Of a stretch of DNA of 64,000 nt, positions 12,240 to 25,380 are shown one piece after another. Location: the NCBI GenBank assembly GCA_033002965.1, contig JAURVB010004818.1:47153-111152 (forward strand), given 5' to 3'. The notes beneath the pieces are model-generated. The model was not told where the DNA came from, did not search any database, and was given only the letters and a program-made list of their open reading frames with translations. The DNA is from Piper betle. Lineage: Eukaryota > Streptophyta > Magnoliopsida > Piperales > Piperaceae. The position numbers and the translations under genes are program-made. Position 1 is the first letter of the stretch. Every line of letters starts with the position of its first letter.

Positions 12240-12680
12240 ATACGTTCTTATGAATTCGATGTCGTGCAGGTTGCACCTTAACCCTAATGTTTCGACCCAT
12301 ACACCGATGACTTGTACGCCTAGTAATGATGCTCGATCAGCACCCGGCTAGCGCACCAACTCACGAACCAGCTTCATCTTAAGGTTTCCTGACTCCAACC
12401 TAACCACACGCTTGATACCACATATACTTACCTATGTACCGCAATCTACTACCGTAACTCAGACACCATGCTATTCTAAAATGCTCGGTCACTCGGCAGC
12501 CTCGTACACCTTAGTTCTTTACCTACAACTATAACATGGGTTAGCCTCGGTATATTGTTTCCACCACTTGGATAGCCACTACTACCCCCTCGTGGACACG
12601 GAAAACCTAAGAACAAAACCCAAATTCTAGTTCCCAGTAACACCCACGAATCAAGATTGTAACATCGACCATCATAAGAA
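12240..12680. repeat. Diverged dispersed repeat, copy 1
   Basis: Moderately GC sequence that shares ordered blocks with 18440-18670. These are an ATCTTRAGGTTTC word, a CACRYGCTTGATA word, CAACTATAACAYGKGTTAG, a TTTC-ACCA...CTACTAC block and GATTGTAACA-type ends. Between the blocks the copies differ. The order and spacing suggest an old transposable-element fragment of unknown class. No coding capacity is visible. Confidence 0.5.
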
Positions 12681-14084
12681 AGCCCGCCCCGTTTGGTTTC
12701 CATTATCTTCTCTCCCTTTTTCTTTCCTTCATTATCCTTTTAGTGATTATTAAATTTAATATTTCATCCTTTCCCTACTAATAATAATCTTATATACTTA
12801 ATTATTAAGGTTTTTTTGAGGAAATATTTATGGGCGTAATATTTTAAGAAATAATTATGATTAATTACAAGATCTTGTTATCTTTATTTATTTAAAGGCG
12901 ATGAGTTTGAAGCTGAATTTTTTGAGTTTTTGTCAGGGTGTATGGCTTTTTTATTATTTTACCTGGACGAACCTGTTCGGCATTTACTCACTGCCAAATT
13001 TTAAAAATTATCATTACAAATATTTGACATCTGCTGAAATATTATTTATTAATTAGATCTTTAAATGTTATTATCAACCATTTATAGTAGATTACCACTC
13101 TCTTTTTTTAATATACTATAGTAAACTGTTTGATACAAAAATATATAAAAAAATTGAGAACCACGCACAATGTGTGGACTAGGCTTTAATTTTATAAATT
13201 AAAAATTATTGTTTATACATTATATTGAATACCTCAGACATAATTAAATTTGTAGATATATGTAATTAAAATTAATATGTTTAATTTTAAAGTCTAGATT
13301 GATAAATATATGTACTTAAAATTAACAAGCTTAAATAAAAATTCGTTAAATTAATAAGTTGACTAAATTAATTTAGTTGTATGAAAATAATAAGCCAAGT
13401 AATGATAATAATTAAATATATAATATTTTGAAAAGTAGCTACATACAAGCATCCTAAAACTTACAGTTGTTAAGTAATGAAAATAAAGAGTTTGTACAGT
13501 TAATATTATTGTGTTATTATTTTATAAACATTTTTTTATAATGTCCTCAATAAATCTCATTATGTTTGATTATAGATACCAGATTAATGGTTTCGAATTT
13601 AAATAAATGTAAGACACCTGGTTAAGGTGTCTCACAAATAACAAATCTACTAACTGCACTCAATTGATAAAGAACAGTGATGTTCAAATTATTATTGCAA
13701 GTGAATCAAACATTCAAATAATAAACACAAATGAAAAAAACAGAAAATACTACGAAGACATTATTGATAAATAATACAGGCTTAAAAGACTGAAAACAAA
13801 TAGAGTCAATAATAGTAAAAACCAATCAAGAGTCAATAACATTAGTAATTCAGCTATTTTAAATTATACCATCTCTATATTGATCTTAACAACTGCCGCA
13901 CTTTTCGAATTCCTAACTGCAGCAAATCTATGACTGCAGTCCATTCCGCCAAATTGCATCATAACCATTCCCATGTTTCGTATCCACGTGGAAACCTCGC
14001 ATGTATTACACCAAAGACTTGCATGTATTGAGTACCAGACTTGCCATCAACAACAGAAAATATAGCCGACTGGCATGCGGTAGC
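12681..14084. other. AT-rich spacer
   Basis: Strongly AT-rich, with many short A/T runs. No gene, RNA or clear repeat boundary was recognised. Confidence 0.5.
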
Positions 14085-14885
14085 CGTTTGCAAAAATTGG
14101 AATCTAAATCGGAATAAGTTTTTCAGTAAAAATTGGAATCGAAATCGGTTTTTGATAAAATTAATGCGTCATATCGAATCAGTTTAAATTGGGTAGAAAT
14201 CGATTTAATTGATTGGTCTAAATTAGTTCTATAAAAAAATTTTAATTTAATCAAAATTAATAGGTTATTAGTTATAGAAATATTATTTTGATATTATTGT
14301 ATGTATTATCTTTTATGATATTTTTTATATTATTTAAAATTATTTAGAATTATTTTTTATTTTTTATTTGAGTCGGATTCGAGTCAAATTTTAATTATGA
14401 AAATGCCACAACTATTTCTTTTATTTCTCCTTTGTTCTCTCGCACACCTGTTGCCCTCCTTCCCCATCGCCAACACTGCTGCTATGCCCTACCCCTGTTG
14501 GCCCTGGCCCACCCCCCTGCGCCCCCTGCACCCCCCGCCTCACACCGCCAACCCCTTCCCGCACTGGCCCCATCACCCCCACCTCGCCACCCCTTCCCGC
14601 ACTGGCCCCATCGCCCCTGCCTCGCCACCCCTTCCGCCCATCCAGATCTTCTCTACCCCCCCCACCCAGCCTCCGAGTTGCCGCCTTCGCCGCTCGTCAT
14701 CGCCACCCCGTCCTCCCCCGTTTTGTCTATTGCCACCATCCAAAATTAGCCGATTACAGAATCGACCAATTCACTGACCAATTTACATGAAGACCGAATT
14801 AGTAATTTTTTTTGAATTGAAAACCCTCCGATCAGATTTAGATCAGCCGATTCCGAGTAAAATCAGTCGCTTTTGCAACTCCAGT
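14085..14885 (+). repeat. AATCGG-ended element, copy 1
   Basis: The left side has words such as TTGGAATCGAAATCGG. A core TTTTGATATTATTGT...TTTAAAATTATTTAGAATTATT follows. Next come a GAGTC-rich segment, TTTTAATTATGAAAATGCCAC, a C-rich cassette (14450-14720) and an end with AGCCGATTCCGAG. The same order occurs at 28098-28975 and, reversed, at 27366-28005. The 126-codon proline-rich frame here lies inside the C-rich cassette and looks non-coding. Boundaries are approximate. Confidence 0.6.
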
Positions 14886-15332
14886 AGCAGTAGCAGTACA
14901 CGATTGCAAGCTTGGCATAAAAGAAAAAACCATTATTCACTTAACCAAATCAATCTCCCAAAACAATAACATAAAAGAAAGTATTTATTTGACACACAAT
15001 GACCGGACCTTCCTCTCAAATAAAGTCCAACTTCAATGTTCATTTGATGAGGCCGTTTTGTTGATCTTCTCGCATGTCCTCCACCAAAATATGGCAACCA
15101 AAAATAATATACAGAGCAATTGTAATCCTGAATAAAAAGCAAAGCAGAATTTTCAAAATTAACTGTAATCAACAGAAATAGGAAATTTAGAAACCAAGGC
15201 CAATAAAGATGCATTGGAAAAAACTATATAGTAAAAGTTACAAACCGGTTCAAACGTAACCAACTTGCTTGCTTTTGCCCCGAAGAAGTAAGAAGATAAT
15301 TGTTACCCATCAAAGCTTCACACATTTTTTTA

Positions 15333-15711
15333 TTATCCTTCACTGAGTTCCTCATCCAGCAACTCCCATATGTTCCAATTGTGTATGTTCCCGACGAAAA
15401 CCATCCCTCTTCCAAACCTCTCCAATACCTCCGTCACACTCAATCTATCCATCACACAAAAATAATCTACGAACCACATCAGCCCGTACTTCATCTACGC
15501 TAAAAGTTCTGGCGACTATGTCATTGGTGGTATAGAAGGCAGCCTCGAGGTCGAAGCTGAGGGTCGTCGAGGAGGAGGACGCGGCGTTATCGGATCTGGC
15601 CGCGGCGTAGGAGTTCCGGTAGGCCAGTAGCGACGGCGAATTCTCGACAATTACTTTCAGGGATTCCTCCTCCATCCTCAATGTCTGCGGTGCCATAGAC
15701 TCTTCAAACAC
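15333..15711 (-). pseudogene. Unrecognised reading frame, possibly a broken small gene
   Basis: From 15711 the frame reads MFEESMAPQTLRMEEESLKV, has codon use that looks coding (GC-rich third positions) and an acidic, alanine/serine-rich composition. It stops near 15445. A second frame, offset by one base, then continues with DRLSVTEVLERFGRGMVFVG and WNIWELLDEELSEG to a stop at 15333. Joined, this would be a soluble protein of about 125 residues without a signal or membrane segment. I do not recognise the family. The offset may be a frameshift or an unseen splice. It sits among repeats, so a decayed copy is plausible. Confidence 0.4.
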
Positions 15712-16378
15712 GTCGTATTCTGAACCCCCTCCCCGCTGTCGTCCCCTGCAGCAACTGGCCGTTCTACCACGTCGCTAGGATCCTCACTTTCCCCTTCTAT
15801 TATTCCTTTTAATTTTCTGCCAAATATATGTATTGCATTGCATGTGTTCCTCTCCCAATTAACATGTTACCACATACGCAAAACCCACAAAATAAGGAGA
15901 CGCTTTTCAGACGCAGTTTTTGTTTCAATCCTCCCATAACTGAACATCCGTTTTTTTACAAACAAATGAAGCTGCAGTTACAACATATACATATAAATGC
16001 CTTTCATTCAGAAAATGAACAGGTCCACTAAGATGAACGTTCTACAAATAACAACTGTAAATCCATTTTGTGAACAGGTGCTAAGTTGCATGTTCAGCAC
16101 AAAATCCACACACAGACTTGTTTCCACGATGCAGAACCACCATCCTGCCCTTCCAATCACTCTCAAAACTTTCAACATTTTTAACAAACTCTGCTTTATT
16201 TTTTAAGGTTTAGATAACAATAAGAACAAAGGACTTTCACATTCCACGAGCCACATTTTCTTTCCCACAGGAAAAAAACGTACTTGTCCTTCAAAATTGT
16301 TTTCTTTGGTGTAAGTTTGCTTGTCTTAAAATTATTTGAAAAAAACATAAAATTTGGAGGTCAAGGACGTCTTGAAAT

Positions 16379-16809
16379 TTATTCACAAGGGGTTAGCATC
16401 AAATTCCCATCAGGCTTTTTAAAATCCAACGCTCCAATGTCGATTCCGTTGCGCACGACAATCCCATGATACTTTGACATGTAACTTGTCAAAGTAACTT
16501 GCGGGTCGTCAAGGAAGGATCGGAGGCTGTCGGGCATGGACTCGAGGTACAAGAGTTGGAGAATAACGATTAAGTCTTCGGTGCAAAGTTGCAGAGTGGC
16601 CACTTTGTTGGGCGGTTGGCCGGGCTCGTTTGGCCGACAATCGCAGTCCAAACCGACCACTTTCTTGGGATTGGACCGGAGTTCTTCGATGGCGGAGTCC
16701 GCCGCCGCGAGCTGTCTGCAACGGTTGTTCTGACGTTCACGCCATGGACGAGGATAGGAATTGACGGGGGATAAAGGGCAGGGAAACAGCTGCGAGAAGA
16801 AGCCGCCAC
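16379..16809 (-). pseudogene. Truncated WRN-like 3'-5' exonuclease
   Basis: The start at 16809 (MAASSRSCFPALYPPSIPIL) leads to a segment ending NVRTTVADS. A one-base frame change follows, then AIEELRSNPKKVVGLD, ATLQLC, SMPDSLRSFLDDPQV and VVRNGIDIGALDF before a stop at 16379. The order matches the plant family of small DEDD 3'-5' exonucleases related to the Werner exonuclease domain. The first catalytic motif, usually LDxEWRP, reads LDCDCRP, so the catalytic Glu and the Trp are changed. The last third, with the terminal Asp/Tyr motif, is missing. It is therefore probably a pseudogene. Confidence 0.65.
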
Positions 16810-16989
16810 AGATCGATCTCGATCAATCGATGTATGGGATGTGAAATATGCAGAACGCTTTCTTTCTCTAAATAAAGAAAAGTCGGGAAGGGCGAATGGG
16901 TGAAAATGTAAAAGGACGATGTAACGTCCACAAGATTACCGTCACGGGCGCCGATGTTGAGCAAAATCTTTTGCCCAAACTGCACACCG

Positions 16990-18670
16990 TGCCGCGTATT
17001 CCAATCTCTAAAATATGAGCCTTCTAATCAGTACGCAACGTAATGCCGCTCTAGCAACCCCTGGAGCCCGGCGCTGATTGGCCAGTACCGTAATATTGTT
17101 GATCCGTTACCGGTAAGCAAATTACGACCAATTAATATACCAACAATTGTCAACTTTCCAAATACGACCCAACAACCGATCACCCAAATATCCATCCAAA
17201 TACCAATCACCCCTACTCGATATTTCAACCAAGTCCCGAAATTGTAGAACTGGTTGGCAATACCCAATTAAGATGCCGACACCATAAATTAGGGGATCAT
17301 GTCCCAACCTTGAATCAATTAAATAAGAACAAGGAACAATTAATCAATCTACCTTGGATCAGCATGACACCGTGGGCATATGAAAACCCTGCGATGTTTT
17401 AACTCTTCCTTTAAAGAGCAATGAACTAAAGCACCTCACTCACAAGATGTCCTCACAATCACAACCCCAAGTTGTCGCCCACGACATCAACTTGATGCAT
17501 ATGAAAAAACTCTCGGCCAGTAGATTACAAATGGGTTGTAGAAGAACTAATGTCGTACTTCGATCCTTAGCAAACATCGACCAATGCAGTCGTCCCGTAC
17601 GAAGATCTAATTCCCCCGAGCTGGCCTGCAATACTACACGTCGTTCCCTTGTTGATGAGGTTTCTCTCCGCTCCACGGGAAAGACGCGAACTTTGCACCA
17701 GAATAAAACTCCAGTGTTCTTCTCTTTCTTTCCAAGTTCGGTCTTCTCCAATATATAGAAAAGCTTCACGTGTTCATCCACCCAAACTCCAGATAAACCA
17801 ATATCTTGTTCCAAATCTTTTCTCCAAAAGATTGCCTCAAGATATGCCGCGTCATTGTGCTTACAGCCACAATGCTGGCTAGATTTGTCCACGTTTATCC
17901 ATTCCCGGAGTTAGTTGCAAAACCTTTGCTCATGCATGGTGATAAGATATCATGATCTCCCAAGATATTGTATCTTATCGGCAACAAACTTTCACCAAAC
18001 CTTTGGTTGCATCGCCAACCATCCAGTCTCGCCCCTTGGCTCGACCTCAACCATTGCTCGAACACACAATCAACCTCCAAGCACGTCCTGCACTTCTCGC
18101 CAAGTATCGGAACACGCTACTGTTGGACCCCTGTGCCACTCGCCCCAAATACTGTCATGTCGCTATTTTGCTCGGCACACTCATGCGCCCACGCACCAGC
18201 GCTCGTGCACCGCTACCGCTACGCACTGCACACTACCGGCACTCGCGACCGATCATGCTCGCTACTGCTTGCACACGCTGCACGCCCATGCCACCATGCT
18301 GCTCGGTACGCGCTACTCGGTACTTTGCTCAGCAGACACTACTTGTCCACGCATGGTAGAATGATCGTCACTGCTTGGCACACTCGATTGCCCTCAACCT
18401 CACTCTCCCGACGCATACACCGACACACCCACAACGCCCGATCACCAACACCCAACTAGCACCATCTTGAGGTTTCTCAATTTTGAACTTGCCCACATGC
18501 TTGATAGCTTGTCACCCTGCAACTATAACACGTGTTAGTGTTGGTCAGCTATTTCACCATTCAAATAACCCTTGCTACTCGTCTTGAACCTGACGTGCCT
18601 AAGGACAACTATCAAATCCTAATACCCGGTATGTCCATGGACTAAGGCTGTAACAATTACCATCCATCTC
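16990..18670. repeat. Non-coding repeat-like region with diverged repeat, copy 2
   Basis: GC is higher than in the surrounding sequence, with many CGCTAC/GCACAC words at 18150-18330 that give long overlapping reading frames in several phases and no domain. The end, 18440-18670, shares ordered blocks with 12240-12680. It looks like an old transposable-element body; class unknown. Confidence 0.45.
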
Positions 18671-19800
18671 CTATAATCATTGTCTCAGGAAATGCACCCT
18701 TCCAATAATTAAATACTTTGCATACAAATTAAGCCAAATTATATCTATAATTATGATTATTTTATGAGACACATATTCACCCACCGGGTAAAAATAATAT
18801 ATATTTTTTATTTTATGAGCAAAAATCGGAAATATTTTTGTTCATAAAGAGCACTAGGGTGGGCTACTTGAAGATTATCATAATTAATTTTAATATGAGA
18901 CACATCATAAAAGTACTATTTTTTTAAAAAATATATTATACATAGATATTAATTCTAAAATTTTTATGTTATTTATAATTATTTTACACTAATTAAACGA
19001 ACCTAAATTTTGAAACGAATGATAGAACTTAAATAACCAATGAAATAGTACGGGAAGGGGTGATTTTAGTATAAAGGCTAAACGTTCACATTGTGTTTCA
19101 TCATTTCTTGTGTCAGGTTGATTGTAACCCTTTAATATCAATACAACAGACCCACTAATACTCATTTAAATTAAATATTTTATTTTATTACTATTTATTA
19201 TTAGAAAAATATTAAATTATAGTTTTACCCAGATGAGAAATTATAAAAACATTGATAAAATTTAACACATTTATAATCATATTACATGAATTAAAGTTTG
19301 TTATTTAATAGCAAATGCTTAATTTACATTTTCTACATAATAAAAGATTATTCTTTATTTACTTATTTATTATTAGTTGTTATAAAAAACTTAGCATAAA
19401 TCAATTCAAATTAAAAATATTTAAAATAATAAAATTTATTTAATTATTAAATTTTTCCTCAAATTAAAATTTTTTACTATATTAATACCTATTCAATTAA
19501 GATTATCACTTATTTTTTAACATAAAATTAAAATTATTCTTAATTTTTGTATAAAACTATTGTCATCTAAGAATACACAACATTGTCAGTATTAGTTACA
19601 TGAAATATAATATCTACTATTACCTGAATTAGACCTAGTGACCTACCAATAGTATTCATTATAATCACTTGAATTTAATAACGAAGTACATTCGTGATTG
19701 ATTTAAAATTTTCAATATTATTATTGCATAAAGCACATTTAATGTATTAGAAATTAATTGCAAACACTCTTACAACATTTCTGAAATAATTCACACAAAA
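18671..19800. other. AT-rich spacer downstream of HEMA
   Basis: Very AT-rich, with no reading frame of note. The 3' untranslated part of HEMA probably ends within or just right of this stretch. Confidence 0.5.
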
Positions 19801-20099
19801 AGACATGAGACGAAATCTGCAATGTTATTGAAGTATATATAACACAAAAATTGTAACGAGGTTTGACAGTAACAAACCCTGGACACCTTCGGATTTTACT
19901 GAAACATTTTTTACGCCAATCATCACCATCCAGGGGCAGAAATTTGCAATGATTGACACGAAGAGACGGAGAGTGATACAGCCTTTAGCATAGAAGAGCC
20001 ACCAGAACAATCGATCTCTATATAATGTGAAAAAAAAACAATTGAGGAATTCCCCCGTTACAAGAGTCGGGGATGAAAATGTTGAGTTCACGATCAAGC

Positions 20100-22372
20100 T
20101 TATTTCTGAGATTGTTCAACTTTTGCTCGAATTTTCTGCTCTAGCAAAAACATCTCTGTTTCAAGGCTGAACATCCTATTAAGAGCATGCATGTTCTGGA
20201 GCGTCTCATCCAGAGTTCGGCTGTCACTGCCATCACATCTCAGATGCTGCATGGGTCCATGAAGGAGCTTGTTCATTATTCCTCGGCTCAGATCATCAAC
20301 AGCACGCCTGGTTTTGTTAGGAACGTCATTGCCTAGTTTAGACAGACATCTTTCCAACTCTGCTACACGAATTCTCTCCGCAAAAGACCTCAACTTCTTG
20401 ATGGTCGGAACAGTTTCCAAAGAATCTCTCCAAGCTTCAAATTGTTTTGATTCATCGCCAATGATAGCCTGGGCCTCTAAAGCTTTCCGGTGCCTGTCTT
20501 CCTTATTTGCCTCAACTACTTCCTTTAGGTCATCCACATTGTAAACACGAGCACATTCTGCATCTGAGACGCAGGAACCAACATTCCTGGGAACAGAGAT
20601 ATCAACAAAGAGTCTTATACCTCCCATTTCTGAGCTGATTGGTGGGAGGCACTCAACATCCTCTTTCAAGAATAATGGTGACTCAGATGAGGTGCTAGTG
20701 AACACAACATCAGCTTCGGCTGCACAAGACATCATTTCTGATACGGGTTTGTAGACAATTTCAACATCTTTGATTTCGTCACGTATGGCAGCAACCCTTT
20801 CCTCCGACCTGTTCACAACTACCATTTTGGTGCAACCTTTAGCAACCAAATGCTTGATTACTAGTTTACCCATTTTACCTGCTCCTATAACCAACATTCT
20901 AGCAGATTGGGCTCCGGATTCTGGGAGCTTCATTATCGCCAACTCAACAGCTGCAGAGCTAACAGAAACCGCCCCAGATGCAATATTAGTTTCAGTTCGA
21001 ACTCTCTTCCCCACAGTAATTGCCCGCTTAAAAAGTCCATCAATATTTCTTCCAAAGCCCACAACTCCCTGCCCAACTTTAACTACTTGTTTGACTTGAG
21101 AAAGAATCTGCCCTTCTCCTAGAACAAGGGAGTCAAGTCCAGATGATACTTCAAAGAGATGCTGTGTTGCATCATTGTCCCGCAGAATAAACAAATGCTC
21201 TCGAAGCTCTGAAACAAGGACTCCACTAGTCTGCAGATAAACACAAAAAGCAAACATTGAGGTTCCTGAATGACGCCTAACTTGATGCTTTTAACACTAA
21301 AATGTACATGACTAGCAGAAAATTTGGCATGATATATAAATATAACAGGCGGTATTGACTACAACCAAAGCCAGATATCATTAAATTTATATACTTCTAT
21401 CGCAAAGGAAGAATTCACATAAGTGATACCTTAGACATCCATTCTGTCACTTCATGAATACCCCGGTGCCATGACAGAGCAACCAAGTAGATTTCCATCC
21501 GGTTGCAAGTACTGAGAACCGCAGCTTCTTCAATATGGTTCAAGCCACATAGCTCTCCAATAGCGCGAGGCCATTCTGCTTCAGGAATGGCAAGCTTCTC
21601 ACGCATCTCCACTGGAGCTGTGTGTACACTAAGACCAATGACCAAAATGCTACTCCTTTCCTTTGTATATCCTGATAGAGATAAGCACAAAAGCTCCAAA
21701 CAATCAGATGCTGGCTGCTGACTAGCTTTTCACTAGAACCATCTAAATGAAACATAAAGGGGCACAACATAATTCATATTTGATTAGTGTGAAATGATTT
21801 GACAACACAAATATCTCATCAACAATAGCAATTAGCAACTTACAAACTCATCTCATGTTCATACAAGCCACCCATTACAAATACTTGACAAGAATGATTG
21901 TAACATTTCATTTCGAGCAATCAAAATTTCCAATTATTGCTAACAACAGCAAGCAGTTTCTTAAAATTTCTCACTTTTGCATGCATTCTCCCCATAGTTT
22001 CCGATAGCTAATACGATCAAAACTATATATGTTGCGCAGATTTCAAACATGCCCAAAAATGTGGAGAAATCATAACAACGTCGACTAGAAGGCTAAGGAG
22101 GGCAACATACGATCAACCGCTGACGTCTTGAGCTGCTCCAGCGCCGTCAAGCTCGCCGATCTACTCCCCTCCAACCCCACTTCCGCCGGCGACTTCTCCG
22201 CCGCCCCAACCTCGCAAATGGTCGGCGCAAACGCCGCACCTTTCCTCCCCGCCAACCTCCGATTCCCCACCCCCAACCTCGACGCCCCGCCAAAACCCCC
22301 CGCCGGCTTGCAGAGACGAACCTCCACCTTCGCCGCCGCAATGGCCGTCGCCAGACCGCTAGCCGCCGCCAT
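20100..22372 (-). CDS. HEMA: Glutamyl-tRNA reductase, plastid
   Basis: Reduces glutamyl-tRNA(Glu) to glutamate-1-semialdehyde with NADPH, the committed step to chlorophyll and haem in plastids. Exons: 22372-22111, 21671-21430 and 21230-20100; phases agree and give 544 residues, the usual length for plant HEMA. The start at 22372 ([15 protein letters not shown]) gives an Ala/Arg-rich plastid transit peptide of about 80 residues; the frame stays open further upstream but without transit-peptide character. Visible motifs are [20 protein letters not shown], the catalytic cysteine in [26 protein letters not shown], the NADPH-binding [11 protein letters not shown] and the C-terminal dimerisation region ending KVEQSQK. 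No frame error is present. In this family activity is controlled by light, haem and FLU; nothing in this sequence adds to that. Confidence 0.97.
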
Positions 22373-25300
22373 CCCGCACAGCACCTCAACCAGCGCCAGA
22401 GAACACCAAAAAAGCACCGACGACAAGGCGAAGACCGCGAGAAGGGAGATGGGTATGGGAAGAGGAAGGCGGAGATGGTGGCCGGCGAAGGGAGGCGAGG
22501 CGAAGGTGCTCGTGAATTTGTCAAAGAGGGAGGAGGAGGGGTAGGAAGAGGCGTAGGGAATAAAAAACAAACACAAGAGTTGGTTGGGTGGGTTTGACCG
22601 TGGCCAATAGGGATGCAAAGATGTGGGCTTTTTGATTTCTCTGTGCGCTGATTGGTTGGAGCAGGCTCGGTTTATCCACATTCCCCAATCCCCCGCCAAT
22701 TTATCTCCCTCCCGTTGTCTTCTTCCCTTTCTCCATCAATTTTCTATATATATATATATATAATATGCTGACCACCTTAATTTCTTCCATTTTTTTATAA
22801 ATTTTATTCCATCTACTTTGATTTTGATATTTACTGCCTTAAGAGTTATCAAAATGTAGTTCAAGATGAACAGTAAAAAGTTGACAAAATATGCTTTCAT
22901 GGTAGATTGCAAAGTTAAAGATGGCATCACCCGCAAAACTTGGCTGTGAACAATTTTATGTTTTCGTTACTTCCCATGCCTACCCTAAGTAGCTAACTCG
23001 TTTAGAATTGCACTGCGTTGGTGGGCTCATAAAGGGACCATAAATCTTTTTTAATTTAAAAGTTAAATTAATAAATAAAATTTTTTATTAATTTATATAT
23101 AAGTTATCAAAAGATCATATTCTAAATTATCTCTCGTATAACTCATTGGGCCTTTAAATTCTCAAAAGGAGGCTTGATATAAATTTTATAAGTTTTTTTA
23201 ATTTAAAAATTTACTTAAAAATAAAATTTAATTTTTTCATTAATATATATATCTATATAAGTCACCCGTCACTTTTAAATTTAACGTGGAATAAACCCAA
23301 CCGTGAAGAGTGAAAAGATGAAAGAAAGGGCGGAAGAGAGGGGAAGGGGAGTGTGTCCAACCCAATCCTGTCTGAATCAAGGCTTGTGATGGAGATTTGC
23401 TCCCATGGATTTCAAGGCCTCTGCCCGCCACAATCCTCAAAAATTGTGGCTCGCCTTGACAAAGATGTGGCCAACTCCTCCTCTCTCATTATTTGATTCA
23501 ATTCTATTGTAAGAGTGGTCCATTCATCTTTCTTTGTATGGTGGTACTTTTGATAGTTCCATGAGATCACGGTGACAATAAGAAAGATAATTATTTCGAG
23601 GATAAATTTCAGTTGTTTTTTAAACTATAAAAAAATCATTTTCAAACTTGACTAATAAGCATCCACCCAATATCCAATTTTCTCATAAATATTTCCAGTT
23701 ACATCCAACTGACCTGGCTTTCCCACCCGAACCACGTTTTAACACCACCACTTTTAGACTTTTGTGACGACAATCCACTGGCATTGGGCGGATATTAAGA
23801 AATAAACTACCTTCTACATCTCATCAATATCACTCATTTGTGTTATCGTCCCTTCCTACAAAAGCTACAAGAGCAAAGCTAGATGCCAGGATTCCTTCGA
23901 AATGAATTAGGAAGTTGTGTTGACAATTATACAAGTCTAGGCATCAATTGCAATTGGACAGCCATAACACGGAATTTTCAATTTTTTTAGGTTACTTTTT
24001 TCATGTTATGATCGCTGCAATATCAAAACCTGGTCCAGTAAATATTATTTAAGATTAATCTGTTGCCTCTACCATGTAGTCGATGCCTCTTTCCGGGCTA
24101 TTTAGGTCGTTTTTAATTAATGTGGAAAGTTTTTTTCCAAGTCGTTTCCATCCATTGAGTAATAACTTTTATTATAATTTTAAATATTACATTTTTCTTT
24201 TGGTATGCGTCTTTGTACCATCATTGTAAATTGCACTCGGTTTTTTAGTTTAATGTTTTCCTTCTTAACCATTATTCAATTAAATATTGATTACAAAATA
24301 TTTTTTTAACATCTGATATATTTTTTATTTATACTTTAAAAATAATTCGTCAGCACTTTAGCCCGACCAGATCCATGGGAACAAAATTTTGGCTCCAACA
24401 GAATACTCGGGCACTCGCATCTTTACCATTTTATTGAACAGATGGGATCCCCTTCTCTAAGAGGCGCTTCATGCCTTACATTTGGATGAAACCTTATGGC
24501 CATAAAAGGTCTCAAATTCCAACACTTCTTGCAAACAAGCTTCATTATAACAACGGTTGCTGCATGCAGCCTGCACTGATATTTTATCATCTTCCTCATT
24601 ATGATAATTTCTGAAAGCTGTAAAAAATAATAATAATAAGTTGTTAATTTTTGCTTAATAATTTCTTTATAGATGGACGTTTATAAATAAAGTCGTACAC
24701 GGGATTGAAAATCAAAGAGAATTACTAAAGAGGACGAATCGTTGGTGAGTATTTTGAAATTGAGAAAGAAATATTTAGAAGCTAACCTATAAACTGGTCA
24801 CATCGCAGGCAGGTGTGGCAGTTTTTATTTTCTCCCCAAGGAATAAAAATAATCATATATACAATTTTTACTGGCTGAAGAGTTAGCTAGCAGACTTAGT
24901 TATAAAAGTTAATTAGTACGTGTAATTTTCCAAAGTGGAATTGTTTTACTAAAGTTAAAGTTAATAGTATATAAGAATTTTATACAACACTTGTCAAAAC
25001 CAAATATACATATATGCCCACTTGGTTGATGCTCAGTCCGCGATTACCAATAAGCTGAACTATAAATTTTCATATTTATGATCGGTTGAGTTCCAATTTA
25101 TAGAGGGAAAAATGGTGAAGAATGTGAGTTTTTTTACTATACTTCTTAAAGTAAGTTAATGAGTAAGAATTTCGATGAGGTAAAGGTAATAGATGTGGGT
25201 TTATAGAGGAAAGTAAGTTCTTATTGTAATTGAACTTGGTAAAATTAGGACAAATAGATTTATAAATAAAAACTTAAATAAGATGGAATAAAAACTTAGG

Positions 25301-25380
25301 TGGCGTGAGGGTGTGAGAGGAAAGTGATGAGCGTGAGTTTCTTAGTGTGTGGTTATAACTTCAAAATGTGTGAAACTTAT
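22373..25380. other. HEMA 5' region and spacer
   Basis: The first ~330 bp should hold the HEMA promoter and leader, and a (TA)n run lies at 22743-22762. Beyond that the sequence is AT-rich with no supported gene. The short frame at 23240-23440 has no recognisable domain. Confidence 0.45.

Noticed and set aside
14397..14777. Proline-rich 126-codon frame that could look like a cell-wall protein with a signal peptide
   Set aside because: It falls inside the C-rich cassette of a repeated element; the corresponding part of the other copies is different sequence.
17915..18459. Overlapping frames of 135-163 codons in all three plus-strand phases
   Set aside because: Openness in three phases at once reflects a C-rich, TA-poor repeat composition, not coding.
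22373..22699. N-terminal extension of HEMA to a methionine at 22699
   Set aside because: The frame is open but the extension looks like leader sequence; the ATG at 22372 gives a normal plastid transit peptide and the usual protein length.
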